Shown here piece by piece: positions 9,801 to 17,602 of a DNA stretch of 64,000 nt. The DNA is taken from contig NZ_CP059900.1 of assembly GCF_014126825.1 (NCBI RefSeq), positions 310,001 through 374,000 on the forward strand. The letters run 5' to 3'. Made by a program: the position numbers and the translations under genes. Origin of the DNA: Tomitella gaofuii (GTDB taxonomy: Bacteria > Actinomycetota > Actinomycetes > Mycobacteriales > Mycobacteriaceae). Position 1 is the stretch's first letter; every line of letters begins with the position of its first letter. The notes under the pieces were generated by a model. The model did not search any database and was not told where the DNA came from. It worked only from the letters and a program-made list of their open reading frames with translations.

Positions 9801-10299
9801 GTTCTCCGAGATCCCCGACGACGCCGACGTGGTGCGCATCGTCGCCCACGACGACGAGGAGGACGTGGACGACTGGATCGCGTTCACGCCGCCGCGCGTG
9901 CCGCGCCTGACCACGATGCAGGAGGTACTGGGCTCCGAGCAGCCGGTGTTCATGGACTGGCCGGTGCCGCTCATCACCACGTGCCAGCACCTGCCCGACT
10001 ACCTCGACGGTGTCGCCGAGGTGCCCGGCTACCGGATCCGCGCCGAGAGCGGCCTCGCGGTGGTGGCCACCAACTGGCAGAGCGCGCAGGGCGGCGGGCC
10101 GCTGGGGCGCATCCGGCTGCTGCAACGCGCCGTCACCCTGCCGACCTACCTGGAGGAAGATTGGAAACGGCAGTGGGGCGACCTGGTCCGCTACGACCCG
10201 CGCGTACCGGACGCGGCGCCCGCGCACCTGGACACGGGCACCGCCACGCGGTCCGGAATGTGGACGCCGGGGCCCATCAAGGCGCTGTGGACGGAGTAG
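6844..10299 (+). CDS. Emb-family arabinosyltransferase
   Basis: A membrane arabinosyltransferase of 1151 residues (GT-C fold, EmbA/B/C family) that adds arabinofuranose from decaprenyl-phosphoryl arabinose to arabinogalactan or lipoarabinomannan at the outer face of the membrane. A first transmembrane helix (about residues 25-45) is followed by an extracytoplasmic domain. The catalytic Asp pair is in NTSDDGYELAMAR (D309, D310), next to YMPNYFRWFGAPEAPFGYPYY. Some dozen hydrophobic segments run to about residue 790, and a soluble carbohydrate-binding C-terminal domain ends the protein. Length fits the family (1050-1170). It stands alone rather than in an embC-embA-embB cluster, so the paralogue type cannot be named. 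Confidence 0.92.
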   Translation: MPTTDPGAAAQPAPSPRHRGRSAVGARAIAVVAGLVGLLLALAVPFLPVTQTTAHLSWPQGGTVAPVTAPLVTYAPTDLRATVPCSAVADLAAHPSDAPGGGRTVLSTAPAGSLGAAQRALLITTGYGEVTVRTAGEVLASVPLASVAGGGCDTITVTATAAETTVRVAGPDGAAPAAMVTDHDARPQVVGVFTDLTGPAPDGLSVEATVDTRYMVSPTLLKWLAMGLAAALTAVSLAALARIDAAARGGGRARWRALRWCGVRGPPGLRRTGRRVRLFPRRWRRIGAADVTVVAVLLIWHIIGANTSDDGYELAMARAAEHAGYMPNYFRWFGAPEAPFGYPYYVFTLLDQISPASVVLRLPALAAALLSWLLISRELIPRFGRAARHDTAALWTAALVLLAFWLPYNNGLRPEPYIAAGILVTWVCVERAVATGRLMPAGLGLAVAVLTLTGGPTGTICAAPFLAAGRPLLRLIRSRGRRFGYAPTLAPLAAAASVVLVVAFSRASMGPLVMATRMKPVVGPSEPWYLEYQRYIHLLLQGGPDGSIARRFAVLVMLLCLVVCAVLLVRRRAGLVGRAGKAAQAGGSPRGRIVGLAAGPALRAVVVVALGIALMTFNPTKWTHHFGVFAGVAAVLAALTVVALRGALRETGRPRSRARTLFSAGLLLILAVTFTSTNSWWYVSNYGVPNGLWVTIAGWVLALVCFVNAVVRLVRVWRWSDGPAPEESAAHDRPAGRIPRLVPAGLRRRLEALPSYAPLPIAAAGVVAFTVVSFVVAIAAQYPSYSVGLGNLRALAGKPCNLSESVLVERDPNADMLAPVAPVENPLGAVESSGFTPNGIPADVTYRHDNLNGLVGHAQVAPAVNPPGTGGGVLDEPGVNGSLAALPFGLDPATTPVLGSYNPGDPEAVADATSTWYALPPRSDDRPVLTLAAAGEVKRENLGVEFGRRIAGGSGGAAGAAEYEVLGDHELYDIGPAPSWRDMRVPFSEIPDDADVVRIVAHDDEEDVDDWIAFTPPRVPRLTTMQEVLGSEQPVFMDWPVPLITTCQHLPDYLDGVAEVPGYRIRAESGLAVVATNWQSAQGGGPLGRIRLLQRAVTLPTYLEEDWKRQWGDLVRYDPRVPDAAPAHLDTGTATRSGMWTPGPIKALWTE

Positions 10300-10351
10300 G
10301 ACCGGTTGCACGTGCGGGTGGGCCGCCGGGCGTGGGGGCGGTGCGCCCGCG

Positions 10352-11380
10352 TCACCGGACGGTGAGCACCGCGCCGGGGTCGGCGGCCACCAGCTCGCCG
10401 ATCACCGGCGCTCCGGGAACCTCGCCGGCCACCAGCAGCCCCCCGGACGTCTGCGCGTCGGCGAGCAGCAGCAACTCGTCCTCGCCCACCATGGAGCGCA
10501 GGTGCGGGCGCACCCAGTCCAGGTTGCGCCGGGTCCCGCCGCTGACGAACCCGTCGCGCAGGGCCTCCCGCGCGCCGTCCAGATAGGGGACCGCGGCCGC
10601 GTCGATCACCGCGGACACTCCGCTGGCCCGCGCCGCCTTGAACAGGTGCCCCAGCAGCCCGAAGCCGGTGACGTCCGTGGCGCAGGTGACCCCCGCGGCG
10701 AGCGCGGCGCGGGCGGCGTCGGCGTTGAGGCGGGTCATCGCGTCGACGGCATGGGGGATCGGTTCGCCGGTGTTCTTGTGCAGGCAGTTGAGCACTCCGA
10801 TGCCCAGCGGTTTCGTCAGGCTCAACGGCATCCCTGGCCGGCCGGCGTCGTTGCGCATGAGCCGGGCGGGGTCCGCAGTGCCGGTGACGGCCATGCCGAA
10901 CTTGGGCTCCGGATCGTCCACGCTGTGCCCGCCGGCCACGTGGCACCCGGCGGCGCCTGCCACGTCGCGGCCCCCGCGGAGCACCTCCGCGGCCATCTCG
11001 TAGGACAGCGAGCCGGTGGGCCAGCACAGCAGGTTCACCGCCACCAGCGGCGTGCCGCCCATCGCGTACACGTCCGACAGCGCGTTGGCGGCGGCGATCC
11101 GGCCCCAGTCGTACGGGTCGTCGACGACGGGGGTGAAGAAATCCGCGGTGGAGATCACGGCGATGTCGTCGCGGATGCGCACGGCCGCAGCGTCATCGCC
11201 GTCGTCGAGGCCCACCATGAGCTCGCCCGCAGGCTCGGCGACCGGCGCGCCGACGAGCCCCGCGACGACGTCCTCGAGCGCCCCGGGCGGGATCTTGCAG
11301 GCGCAGCCGCCGCCGTGTCCGAACGACGTGAGGCGCGCCGGCGCCGGAACCGTGTGCGAGTGCGTGGTCGGGGACGTCAT
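10352..11380 (-). CDS. selD: selenide, water dikinase SelD
   Basis: SelD makes selenophosphate from selenide and ATP, the selenium donor for selenocysteyl-tRNA. It has 342 residues, the usual length. The active-site loop reads GHGGGCACK, giving catalytic Cys26 and Lys29, so this is the cysteine form and not itself a selenoprotein. The ATP-binding Asp motifs DDAAAV and STADFFTPVVDDPYDWG and the glycine-rich AGGHSV segment are present. It is divergent from the tRNA-Sec/selA/selB block. No ribosome site precedes the ATG, but TATCGT lies 7 bases upstream, suggesting a leaderless message. Confidence 0.96.
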   Translation of the reverse strand: MTSPTTHSHTVPAPARLTSFGHGGGCACKIPPGALEDVVAGLVGAPVAEPAGELMVGLDDGDDAAAVRIRDDIAVISTADFFTPVVDDPYDWGRIAAANALSDVYAMGGTPLVAVNLLCWPTGSLSYEMAAEVLRGGRDVAGAAGCHVAGGHSVDDPEPKFGMAVTGTADPARLMRNDAGRPGMPLSLTKPLGIGVLNCLHKNTGEPIPHAVDAMTRLNADAARAALAAGVTCATDVTGFGLLGHLFKAARASGVSAVIDAAAVPYLDGAREALRDGFVSGGTRRNLDWVRPHLRSMVGEDELLLLADAQTSGGLLVAGEVPGAPVIGELVAADPGAVLTVR

Positions 11381-11387
11381 GGCACCG

Positions 11388-11393
11388 ACGATA
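11388..11393 (-). promoter_or_regulatory. -10 box for leaderless selD
   Basis: On the minus strand TATCGT is followed by 7 bases and then the selD ATG. This fits the -10 to start distance of leaderless actinobacterial transcripts. No clear -35 element or Shine-Dalgarno sequence is seen. Confidence 0.35.
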
Positions 11394-11454
11394 GGCCGAC
11401 TCCGTCCTGTCCGTCGGCTTGACGAACGGAACCGCGGCGGGGCTTACTTGTGAC

Positions 11455-11550
11455 GGAGGCGTCAGGGCTCCTGGTGGACCCCGCGGTCTTCAAAACCGAC
11501 GTGGCCGGGCATCCCGGTCAGGCGGGTTCGATTCCCGTCCGCCTCCGCCA
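11455..11550 (+). tRNA. selC: tRNA-Sec (anticodon UCA)
   Basis: Selenocysteine tRNA reading UGA. The acceptor strand GGAGGCG (11455-11461) pairs with CGCCTCC (11540-11546). The discriminator is G at 11547 and CCA is encoded at 11548-11550. The anticodon loop CTTCAAA contains TCA at 11490-11492. The T arm is GCGGG-TTCGATT-CCCGT, and a long variable arm (GGCCGGGCATCCCGGTC) forms a stable hairpin. At 96 nt it is longer than other tRNAs, as expected for tRNA-Sec. The eighth acceptor pair (T11462/C11539) is a mismatch. It lies just upstream of selA. Confidence 0.97.
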
Positions 11551-11576
11551 CAGCAACCGGTGCGTGCAGAGAGGCG

Positions 11577-12914
11577 GTGCCCGCCATAGCAGCCGAACCT
11601 GGCGAGGGCGGCGCCGACCCGCGCCGACGCGTCCCGTCCACCGACGCGCTGTTGCGCGACGAGCGGATGCGGCCCGCCATCAACGCGCTCGGAGCCCCCT
11701 ACGTCAAAGCGTGGTTGAAGGGCGCCCAGAATGCGGTGCGCGCGGGCGAGCTGGCCCCGGCCGACATCGTCGACACGGTGCTCGGGCAGCTCCCCGACGC
11801 GCCGATCACCTCCGTGCGCGTCATCAACGCCACCGGGGTGCTGCTGCACACCAACCTGGGCCGCGCGCCCCTGTCGGAGGCGGCCGTGCGCGCGGTGGGG
11901 GTCGTCGCCGGCGCCACCGACGTGGAACTGGACCTGGCCACCGGCCGCCGGGGCGCACGTGGGCGCGGCGCGCTGGAGACCCTGCTGGCCGCCGTGCCGG
12001 ACGCCGAGGATGCCTACCTGGTGAACAACGGCGCCGCGGCACTGGCGCTCGCCGCCACCGCACTCACTCCGGCTCACACGCGGGCACCCGGGTCCATCGT
12101 CATCGCACGCGGAGAGATGGTCGAGATCGGCGACGGGTTCCGGCTGCCCGACCTGCTCGAATCCACAGGGGCGACGCTACGCGAGGTGGGCACCACCAAC
12201 CGGGTGACCGCCGACGACTACGCCCGTGCCGTCGACGAGACGACCGCCTTCATCCTCAAGGTGCACCCGTCGAACTTCGTCATCAGCGGATTCACGGCGG
12301 GTGCGGGGGTCCACGAACTGCGGGGGCTGGGGGTCCCCGTGGTGGCCGACATCGGCTCGGGGCTGCTCGCGCCGCACCCGACTCTGCCCGATGAGCCGAG
12401 CGCCGGCGGCACGCTCCGCGCCGGCGCCGACCTTGTCACCGCCAGCGGCGACAAACTGCTCGGCGGGCCGCAGGCGGGCGTGTTGGTGGGCCGCGCCGAC
12501 CTGATCCACGTGATGCGACGGCACCCCCTCGCGCGGGCGATGCGGGTGGACAAGCTCACGCTCGCCGCGTTCGAGGCCACCGTCGGCGGGCCCCGCACCC
12601 CCACCGTCGCGGCGCTCGAGGCCGACCCGCGCGGTCTGCGGGCACGGGCGGAGCGGCTCGCGGAGGCCCTGCGCGGCGACGGCATCGACGCTGTGGCCGT
12701 CGACTCGCGCGCCACGGTGGGCGGCGGCGGGGCGCCGGGGGTGGAGCTGCCCAGTGCGGCGGTATCGCTGCCCACCCGGTTCGCCGCGCCTCTGCGCGCC
12801 GTGCGTCCCGCGGTGCTCGGGCGGGTGACCGAGGGCCGGCTGATGCTGGACCTGCGCGCGGTGGCCGCGGCGGACGACGACGTGCTGCTGAACCAGGTGC
12901 GGACGGCCCAGTGA
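11577..12914 (+). CDS. selA: L-seryl-tRNA(Sec) selenium transferase SelA
   Basis: SelA converts Ser-tRNA-Sec to Sec-tRNA-Sec using selenophosphate and pyridoxal phosphate. It has 445 residues. The PLP lysine is in SGDKLLGGPQAG (K293 from this start), and the N-terminal region VRVINATGVLLHTNLGRAPL and the NNGAAAL motif are characteristic. The GTG start lies 26 bases after the tRNA-Sec CCA, so both may come from one transcript. The stop overlaps the GTG of selB by 4 nt. Confidence 0.96.
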   Translation: MPAIAAEPGEGGADPRRRVPSTDALLRDERMRPAINALGAPYVKAWLKGAQNAVRAGELAPADIVDTVLGQLPDAPITSVRVINATGVLLHTNLGRAPLSEAAVRAVGVVAGATDVELDLATGRRGARGRGALETLLAAVPDAEDAYLVNNGAAALALAATALTPAHTRAPGSIVIARGEMVEIGDGFRLPDLLESTGATLREVGTTNRVTADDYARAVDETTAFILKVHPSNFVISGFTAGAGVHELRGLGVPVVADIGSGLLAPHPTLPDEPSAGGTLRAGADLVTASGDKLLGGPQAGVLVGRADLIHVMRRHPLARAMRVDKLTLAAFEATVGGPRTPTVAALEADPRGLRARAERLAEALRGDGIDAVAVDSRATVGGGGAPGVELPSAAVSLPTRFAAPLRAVRPAVLGRVTEGRLMLDLRAVAAADDDVLLNQVRTAQ

Positions 12915-14728
12915 AGGGCCGCTCGGCGACGGGGGACGGTTCGGCGCCCGCCGTCATCGCCACCGCCGGGCACGTCGACCACGGCAAGTCCACCCTGGTG
13001 CGCGCGCTCACCGGCACCGAGCCCGACCGCTGGGCCGAGGAACGCCGCCGCGGGCTCACCATCGACCTGGGTTTCGCGTCGACCGTGCTCGACGGCGGCG
13101 TGACCGCCGCATTCGTCGACGTGCCGGGGCACCGGCGCTTCGTCGCCAACATGCTCGCGGGCGTTGGCCCGGTGCCGGCCGCGCTGTTCGTGGTCGCCGC
13201 CGACGACGGGTGGATGCCGCAGTCCCAGGAGCACCTGGAGGCGCTCGCGGCGTTGGGGGTGCGCCGGGGCGTTCTGGTGATCACGCGCTGCGACCTGATG
13301 GAGCCGGACCTGGCGCTGGCCGAGGCGCGCGACGCGCTGGCCGGCACCCCGCTCGCCGGCATTCCCGCGGTGGCGGTGTCCGCGGCGACCGGCGCGGGCA
13401 TGGACGCGCTGCGGTCGGCGCTCGCGGACCTGGCGGGCGGGCTTCCCCGGCCGGATCCGGGCGCCGATGTGCGCCTGTGGGTGGACCGGTCGTTCACGAT
13501 CGGCGGGGCGGGGACGGTGGTCACCGGCACGCTCGGCGACGGAACCCTACGGGTGGGGGACGCGCTGACCGTCGGTGCCGACGGACGGCGCGTGACCGTG
13601 CGGGGCATGCAGTCCCTGGGCCGCGACAAGCGATCGGTGACGGGCACGGTGCGTGTCGCCCTCAACCTGCGCGGCGCCGCCGTCGACGAGGTGCCGCGCG
13701 GCACGGCGTTGCTGAGCCCCGGGCGCTGGCGGCGAACGTCCGTTGCGGATGTGCGCCTCGCACCTGGTCCGGGGGCGCCGAAGCCGATCCGGCTGCCGGA
13801 GAACATGACCGCGCACGTCGGTTCCGTATCCACCCCCGTGCGGGTGCGGATGCTTGCCGATTCGCCGTTCGCCCGGCTCCACTTCGGCGATTCGCTGCCG
13901 CTGCGGGTGGGCGACCGGCTGATCCTGCGCGATCCGGGCACGCACCGCATCCCCGCCGGCGCTGCGGTGCTGGACCCATCGCCGCCTCCGCTCACCCGCC
14001 GCGGCGATGCCCGCCGCCGCGCCGAGACGCTGGCGGGCCAGCCGGAACGGCCGGATGCCGGATCCGAACTGCGGCGCCGGGGCTGGGCGCGGATCAACGA
14101 CCTGCGCGCATGGGGCGTGCCGGTGCCCGAGGGCGCGGGGCGCGGCGGTTGGCTCATTGACGACGCCGTGGCCGACGCGCTCGCGACGCGGCTGGTGGCG
14201 TTCGTGCAGGAGGAGGACCGGCGCGACCCGCTCGAACCCGGCGTTCCCGCGGAGGCGGCCCGCCACGCCTTGGCCCTGCCCGACGCGCACTTGCTGGAGG
14301 CGGTGCTCGCGCGGCCCGCAGCGTCGGCGCTGCGGAGCGCGGCCGGGCGCATCATCTTGGCCGGCGCCGACGGGGGACTGCCGCCGGAGGTGCGGGCCGC
14401 GGCGGACGAACTGCGGGAACGCCTGCGCCGGAATCCGTTCGCGGCGCCCACGGCGAGAGAGCTCGACGAGCTGGGCTTGGGCCGGCGGGAACTGGCCGCG
14501 TGCGCCCGAGACGGGCTGCTGGCCGAGATCGGACCGGGGGTGTGGCTGGCGCCCGATGCGGTGGAGTCGGCGGCGGCCGCCCTGCGCGAGCTGCCCGCCC
14601 CGTTCACCCCCAGCGAGGCGCGCGGACGCCTGGAAACCTCGCGCCGGGTGATGATGCCGCTGCTCGAGCTGCTGGCGCGGCGAGGGCTGACCCGCAGGGT
14701 GGGCGACGACGGGCACGAAGTGGTGTGA
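12911..14728 (+). CDS. selB: selenocysteine-specific elongation factor SelB
   Basis: A GTPase that carries Sec-tRNA-Sec to ribosomes paused at a UGA followed by a SECIS hairpin. It has 605 residues. The N-terminal EF-Tu-like GTP-binding domain shows G1 GHVDHGKST (residues 20-28), G2/RGLTIDLGF, G3 DVPGH and G4 TRCD (Arg in place of the usual Lys). Two beta-barrel domains follow, then winged-helix repeats from about residue 370 that bind the SECIS RNA. The start is GTG, overlapping selA. Its likely only client in the window is the formate dehydrogenase alpha subunit at 17599-20910. Confidence 0.96.
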   Translation: MKGRSATGDGSAPAVIATAGHVDHGKSTLVRALTGTEPDRWAEERRRGLTIDLGFASTVLDGGVTAAFVDVPGHRRFVANMLAGVGPVPAALFVVAADDGWMPQSQEHLEALAALGVRRGVLVITRCDLMEPDLALAEARDALAGTPLAGIPAVAVSAATGAGMDALRSALADLAGGLPRPDPGADVRLWVDRSFTIGGAGTVVTGTLGDGTLRVGDALTVGADGRRVTVRGMQSLGRDKRSVTGTVRVALNLRGAAVDEVPRGTALLSPGRWRRTSVADVRLAPGPGAPKPIRLPENMTAHVGSVSTPVRVRMLADSPFARLHFGDSLPLRVGDRLILRDPGTHRIPAGAAVLDPSPPPLTRRGDARRRAETLAGQPERPDAGSELRRRGWARINDLRAWGVPVPEGAGRGGWLIDDAVADALATRLVAFVQEEDRRDPLEPGVPAEAARHALALPDAHLLEAVLARPAASALRSAAGRIILAGADGGLPPEVRAAADELRERLRRNPFAAPTARELDELGLGRRELAACARDGLLAEIGPGVWLAPDAVESAAAALRELPAPFTPSEARGRLETSRRVMMPLLELLARRGLTRRVGDDGHEVV

Positions 14729-14804
14729 GTCCGGCGAGCGGCCGGTACCGGCGGCGCTGCCGGCTATGCCCCCTCTCCTGACCGCGAACTGCCATGCTTG
14801 GCAC

Positions 14805-14993
14805 ATGACCCTGTTCGCCGTGCTGATCTTCATCGCCGCCACCGCGCTCCTCGCGCTGGTGTTGTACGTGATGATGCGACGTGAACAGCCTTCTAGGCTG
14901 GCCCGCGCGGTGGAGGCATACGGACTCGTCGTCCTCGTGGCGGCGTGGGTTTTCCTACTGATCGGGCTGGTACGCGGAATCTTCGCGGGGTGA
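14805..14993 (+). CDS. small two-helix membrane protein
   Basis: A 62-residue protein almost entirely composed of two transmembrane segments (about residues 2-22 and 38-58) joined by a short basic loop, MMRREQPSRLARA. It starts at the ATG at 14805. Function unknown. It lies between selB and the secreted prodomain-like protein on the same strand; no family is recognised. Confidence 0.6.
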   Translation: MTLFAVLIFIAATALLALVLYVMMRREQPSRLARAVEAYGLVVLVAAWVFLLIGLVRGIFAG

Positions 14994-15142
14994 AGTGTCC
15001 GGTCGCCCATGCCGCGCCGACGTCCTGAACGGAATGGCGATCCGCTCACCCGACACAGAGTGTTTCGTCGCGCCGAGTCGCATCGTCGTGTTGAGTTCTT
15101 TGGTGGAGTGAGGGGACCTGACACAGGACAGAGGGCAGGCCA

Positions 15143-15565
15143 GTGGAGAGGACCCGAGGCGCTCGGTGCGCGGTCGTGCTCGGAGGCGCGGTCGCCGCGG
15201 CGACGCTCTCGGTGACCGTATGGCAACCGGCGTCAGCGGCGCCGCAGACGGACATGACGTGGTCGGGAACGGATGCGGCGCAGGCCACAACGCTGTCGGC
15301 CGGACCCAAGGAGGCTGTGCGCCGCGACCTGGGCATCAGCCCGCGCGAATACGTCGAGCGCGCGCACGATGCGCGAGCGGTGTCAGCCGAGGCGCAGCGG
15401 CTCCGGGAAGACGATCCCGGAGCGTTCGGTGCCGCCTGGCTCCGGCAGGACGGGACGCCGACCATCGCCGTGACGGCTGCGGCGGCAGCACAGGAGGTGC
15501 ACGGCGGCGGCGACGGCGTGCCGGGTGTGCCGAAGGGCAGCCTCGCGTCGCTGGGCGCCTCCTGA
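15143..15565 (+). CDS. secreted protein resembling an orphan S1-protease propeptide
   Basis: A 140-residue protein with a Sec signal peptide (basic MERTRGAR, hydrophobic core, cleavage near ASA-AP at about residues 31-33). The mature part contains VRRDLGISPREYVERAHDARAV..., then GAFGAAWLRQDGTPTIAVT. This closely resembles the prodomain of alpha-lytic-protease/streptogrisin-type serine proteases. The frame stops at 15565, before any catalytic domain, and no His/Asp/Ser protease core follows downstream. It could be a stand-alone chaperone or inhibitor of a protease elsewhere, or the remnant of a lost protease. Start is GTG at 15143; family match is by pattern only. Confidence 0.6.
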   Translation: MERTRGARCAVVLGGAVAAATLSVTVWQPASAAPQTDMTWSGTDAAQATTLSAGPKEAVRRDLGISPREYVERAHDARAVSAEAQRLREDDPGAFGAAWLRQDGTPTIAVTAAAAAQEVHGGGDGVPGVPKGSLASLGAS

Positions 15566-15575
15566 ACGGGGCCGG

Positions 15576-16589
15576 TCAGGAGGTGGACGCCCCCCGGGCC
15601 TCGCGCCGCTCGCGCTGCGGCACCACGGTGTAGCGGGGGTCGTGCGCGGAGGCCTGCCCGGCGTGGAAGATCGCGAACCGTGTGCAGGCGGACCCGGCGG
15701 TGAGCGCCAGGCCGGACAGGACCGACGCGATCCTGCTGCGCTGCCCCGCCACGGCCCCCACGGCACCGGCAGTGGTGAGCGTGGTGGCGGCCGTGTGCAG
15801 GTTGCCGGCCGTGCCCTGGTGCAGCGGCTCGGCCGTGATACCCATGCTGTGCTGCATGATCCGCGAGGCGCCGAGCTCCAGCACCGCCCCGCCGACGGCG
15901 AGGTTCCGCGCCGGTCCGGACTCGCCGAGCGGCCCGGCCACCAGTCCCATTCCGCCGGTGGCCGCCGCGGCGGAGCCCACGAACACGAACGGCAGCTCCC
16001 GCTTGGCCGCGTGCCAGGTGGGCGTCGCGGTATCGGTGAGCAATACCGCGGTGTAGGAGGCGACGGCGGGCGCGATGAGAGCGGCGACCATCCCGCCGGG
16101 ACGTCCCGCTACCCCGAGCGTCCGCCCGATTCTGCTGCGGCGCACCGACTCCGGCATGAGCCCGATCAGCTCTCCGGCCGTGGCCAGTGCGTTGAACGGG
16201 CCGTAGGCGGACAGGATCCAGGTGCCCACGCTCATCGGCGAGGTCACCTTGGCCACCCGCAGCATGTGGTGGAACCGTGCCGGCCGGCCGAGGTCGTGGA
16301 TGAGAGCGTAGAGGCTGCCCGCGATGGCGCCGGAGGCGACCAGGCGCGCGGACCGGCGCTGGCGCGGCAGCCCGGCCAGGTCGGCGCCGGCCGCGAGCAG
16401 CGAGGAACCGCCCGCGAGGCCGCCGAGGAACAGGTAGGCCGGGATGTCCGCCTGCCACGGCGAGGCCTTGACGACGGGACGCCCGTAGTAGGAGGTGAAC
16501 TCGGCGTCGGGCACCATGGCCTGCTCGCCGCGGCCGCGCCGCCGCCTGCGCTTGCCGCCGCCCCGCCGTCGCACATCCTGTTCGGTCAC
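15576..16589 (-). CDS. formate dehydrogenase membrane anchor, NrfD/PsrC type
   Basis: A 337-residue polytopic membrane protein of the NrfD family. It anchors the formate dehydrogenase and passes electrons from its iron-sulfur subunit to menaquinone. The N-terminus is soluble and Arg-rich. Then comes YYGRPVVKASPWQADIPAYLFLGGLAGGSSLLA, the family signature, followed by about eight transmembrane segments. GTG at 16589 overlaps the TGA of the upstream subunit gene. Use of NrfD rather than a cytochrome b subunit is usual for actinobacterial three-gene formate dehydrogenases. Confidence 0.88.
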   Translation of the reverse strand: MTEQDVRRRGGGKRRRRRGRGEQAMVPDAEFTSYYGRPVVKASPWQADIPAYLFLGGLAGGSSLLAAGADLAGLPRQRRSARLVASGAIAGSLYALIHDLGRPARFHHMLRVAKVTSPMSVGTWILSAYGPFNALATAGELIGLMPESVRRSRIGRTLGVAGRPGGMVAALIAPAVASYTAVLLTDTATPTWHAAKRELPFVFVGSAAAATGGMGLVAGPLGESGPARNLAVGGAVLELGASRIMQHSMGITAEPLHQGTAGNLHTAATTLTTAGAVGAVAGQRSRIASVLSGLALTAGSACTRFAIFHAGQASAHDPRYTVVPQRERREARGASTS

Positions 16590-17602
16590 CGTCGCCCCCC
16601 TCCGGCCCCGATGAAGGCCGCTGCGGCGCCGCCGAGTAGTGCGGCGGCCGCCAGCGCCGCCTGGCGCCACATGCCCGGCAGGTCCTTAGTGGTCACCACC
16701 GGGTCCGGCGGCAGCCCGTACACCTCCGGCTCGTCGAGCAGCAGGAAGAACGCCCCCGTGCCGCCGACACCGTTGCCCGGGTCGTGCCCGTAGAGCTGCG
16801 CGGTGGTCTCCCCGGATTCGACGAGCATGTCAAGCCGGCCCTGCGCCCGTTCGCGTAGCTCGTCGAGGTCGCCGAACTGGATCGACTGGGTGGGGCACGC
16901 CTTCGCGCAGGCGGGTTCCATGCCGTCGGAAAGCCGGTCGTAGCAGAGCGTGCACTTCTGCGCCAGGCCCACCGCAGGGTCCCCGGCGGGCCCGTCGCGG
17001 CGGTCGATCACCCCGTACGGGCAGGCAGGCACGCAGTAGCCGCAGCCGTTGCAGATGTCGTCCTGCACCACGACGGTGCCGAACTCGGTGCGGAACAGCG
17101 CGCCCGTGGGGCACACGTCCAGGCACGCGGCGTGGGTGCAGTGCTTGCACACGTCGGATTCCATGAGCCACCGGAAGTCCGCGTGCTCGCGGTGCTCCGG
17201 GTCGGCGCCCGGGAGGGTGGCGGTGGGCATGCCCAGGTCGACGGTGTCAGGACGCCCGCCGCCCTGCCCGGGGGCCGGCAGCTCCTGCTCGATGAAGGCG
17301 ACGTGCCGCCAGGTGGAGCCGCCCAGCCCGCCGGTGTTGTCGTAGGACATGCCGGTGAGCGCGATCCCGTCCTCGGGCACCGCGTTCCACTCCTTGCACG
17401 CCACCTCGCATGCCTTGCATCCGATGCACACCGACGTGTCGGTGAAAAAGCCCTTGCGCGGCGGCGGGTCGGTGTAGCCGGCGTCGCGGGCCGGGTCGAA
17501 CGGTCCGGTACCGGTGCCACCCGACCCCGGGCTGAAGAATGACCGGCCCAGGCTCGACAGGAACCCGGCACCGCCTGCGGATGCGTCGTCCACGTCCGTC
17601 AC
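16586..17602 (-). CDS. fdhB: formate dehydrogenase iron-sulfur subunit (4Fe-4S)
   Basis: A 338-residue ferredoxin-type subunit that carries electrons from the molybdopterin subunit to the membrane anchor. Cysteine groups for four 4Fe-4S clusters are visible: CIGCKACEVACKEW (about 59-72), CKHCTHAACLDVCPTGA, CNGCGYCVPACPYG and CTLC...CAKACP. A single hydrophobic segment near the C-terminus (MWRQAALAAAALLGGAAAAF) may tether it to the membrane. The start overlaps the fdhA stop by 4 nt and the end overlaps the anchor gene. Confidence 0.93.
   Translation of the reverse strand: MTDVDDASAGGAGFLSSLGRSFFSPGSGGTGTGPFDPARDAGYTDPPPRKGFFTDTSVCIGCKACEVACKEWNAVPEDGIALTGMSYDNTGGLGGSTWRHVAFIEQELPAPGQGGGRPDTVDLGMPTATLPGADPEHREHADFRWLMESDVCKHCTHAACLDVCPTGALFRTEFGTVVVQDDICNGCGYCVPACPYGVIDRRDGPAGDPAVGLAQKCTLCYDRLSDGMEPACAKACPTQSIQFGDLDELRERAQGRLDMLVESGETTAQLYGHDPGNGVGGTGAFFLLLDEPEVYGLPPDPVVTTKDLPGMWRQAALAAAALLGGAAAAFIGAGGGRR

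Noticed and set aside
4930-10311. Very long minus-strand open frame opposite emb
   Set aside because: Antisense shadow of the Emb gene; composition typical of GC-rich non-coding frames.
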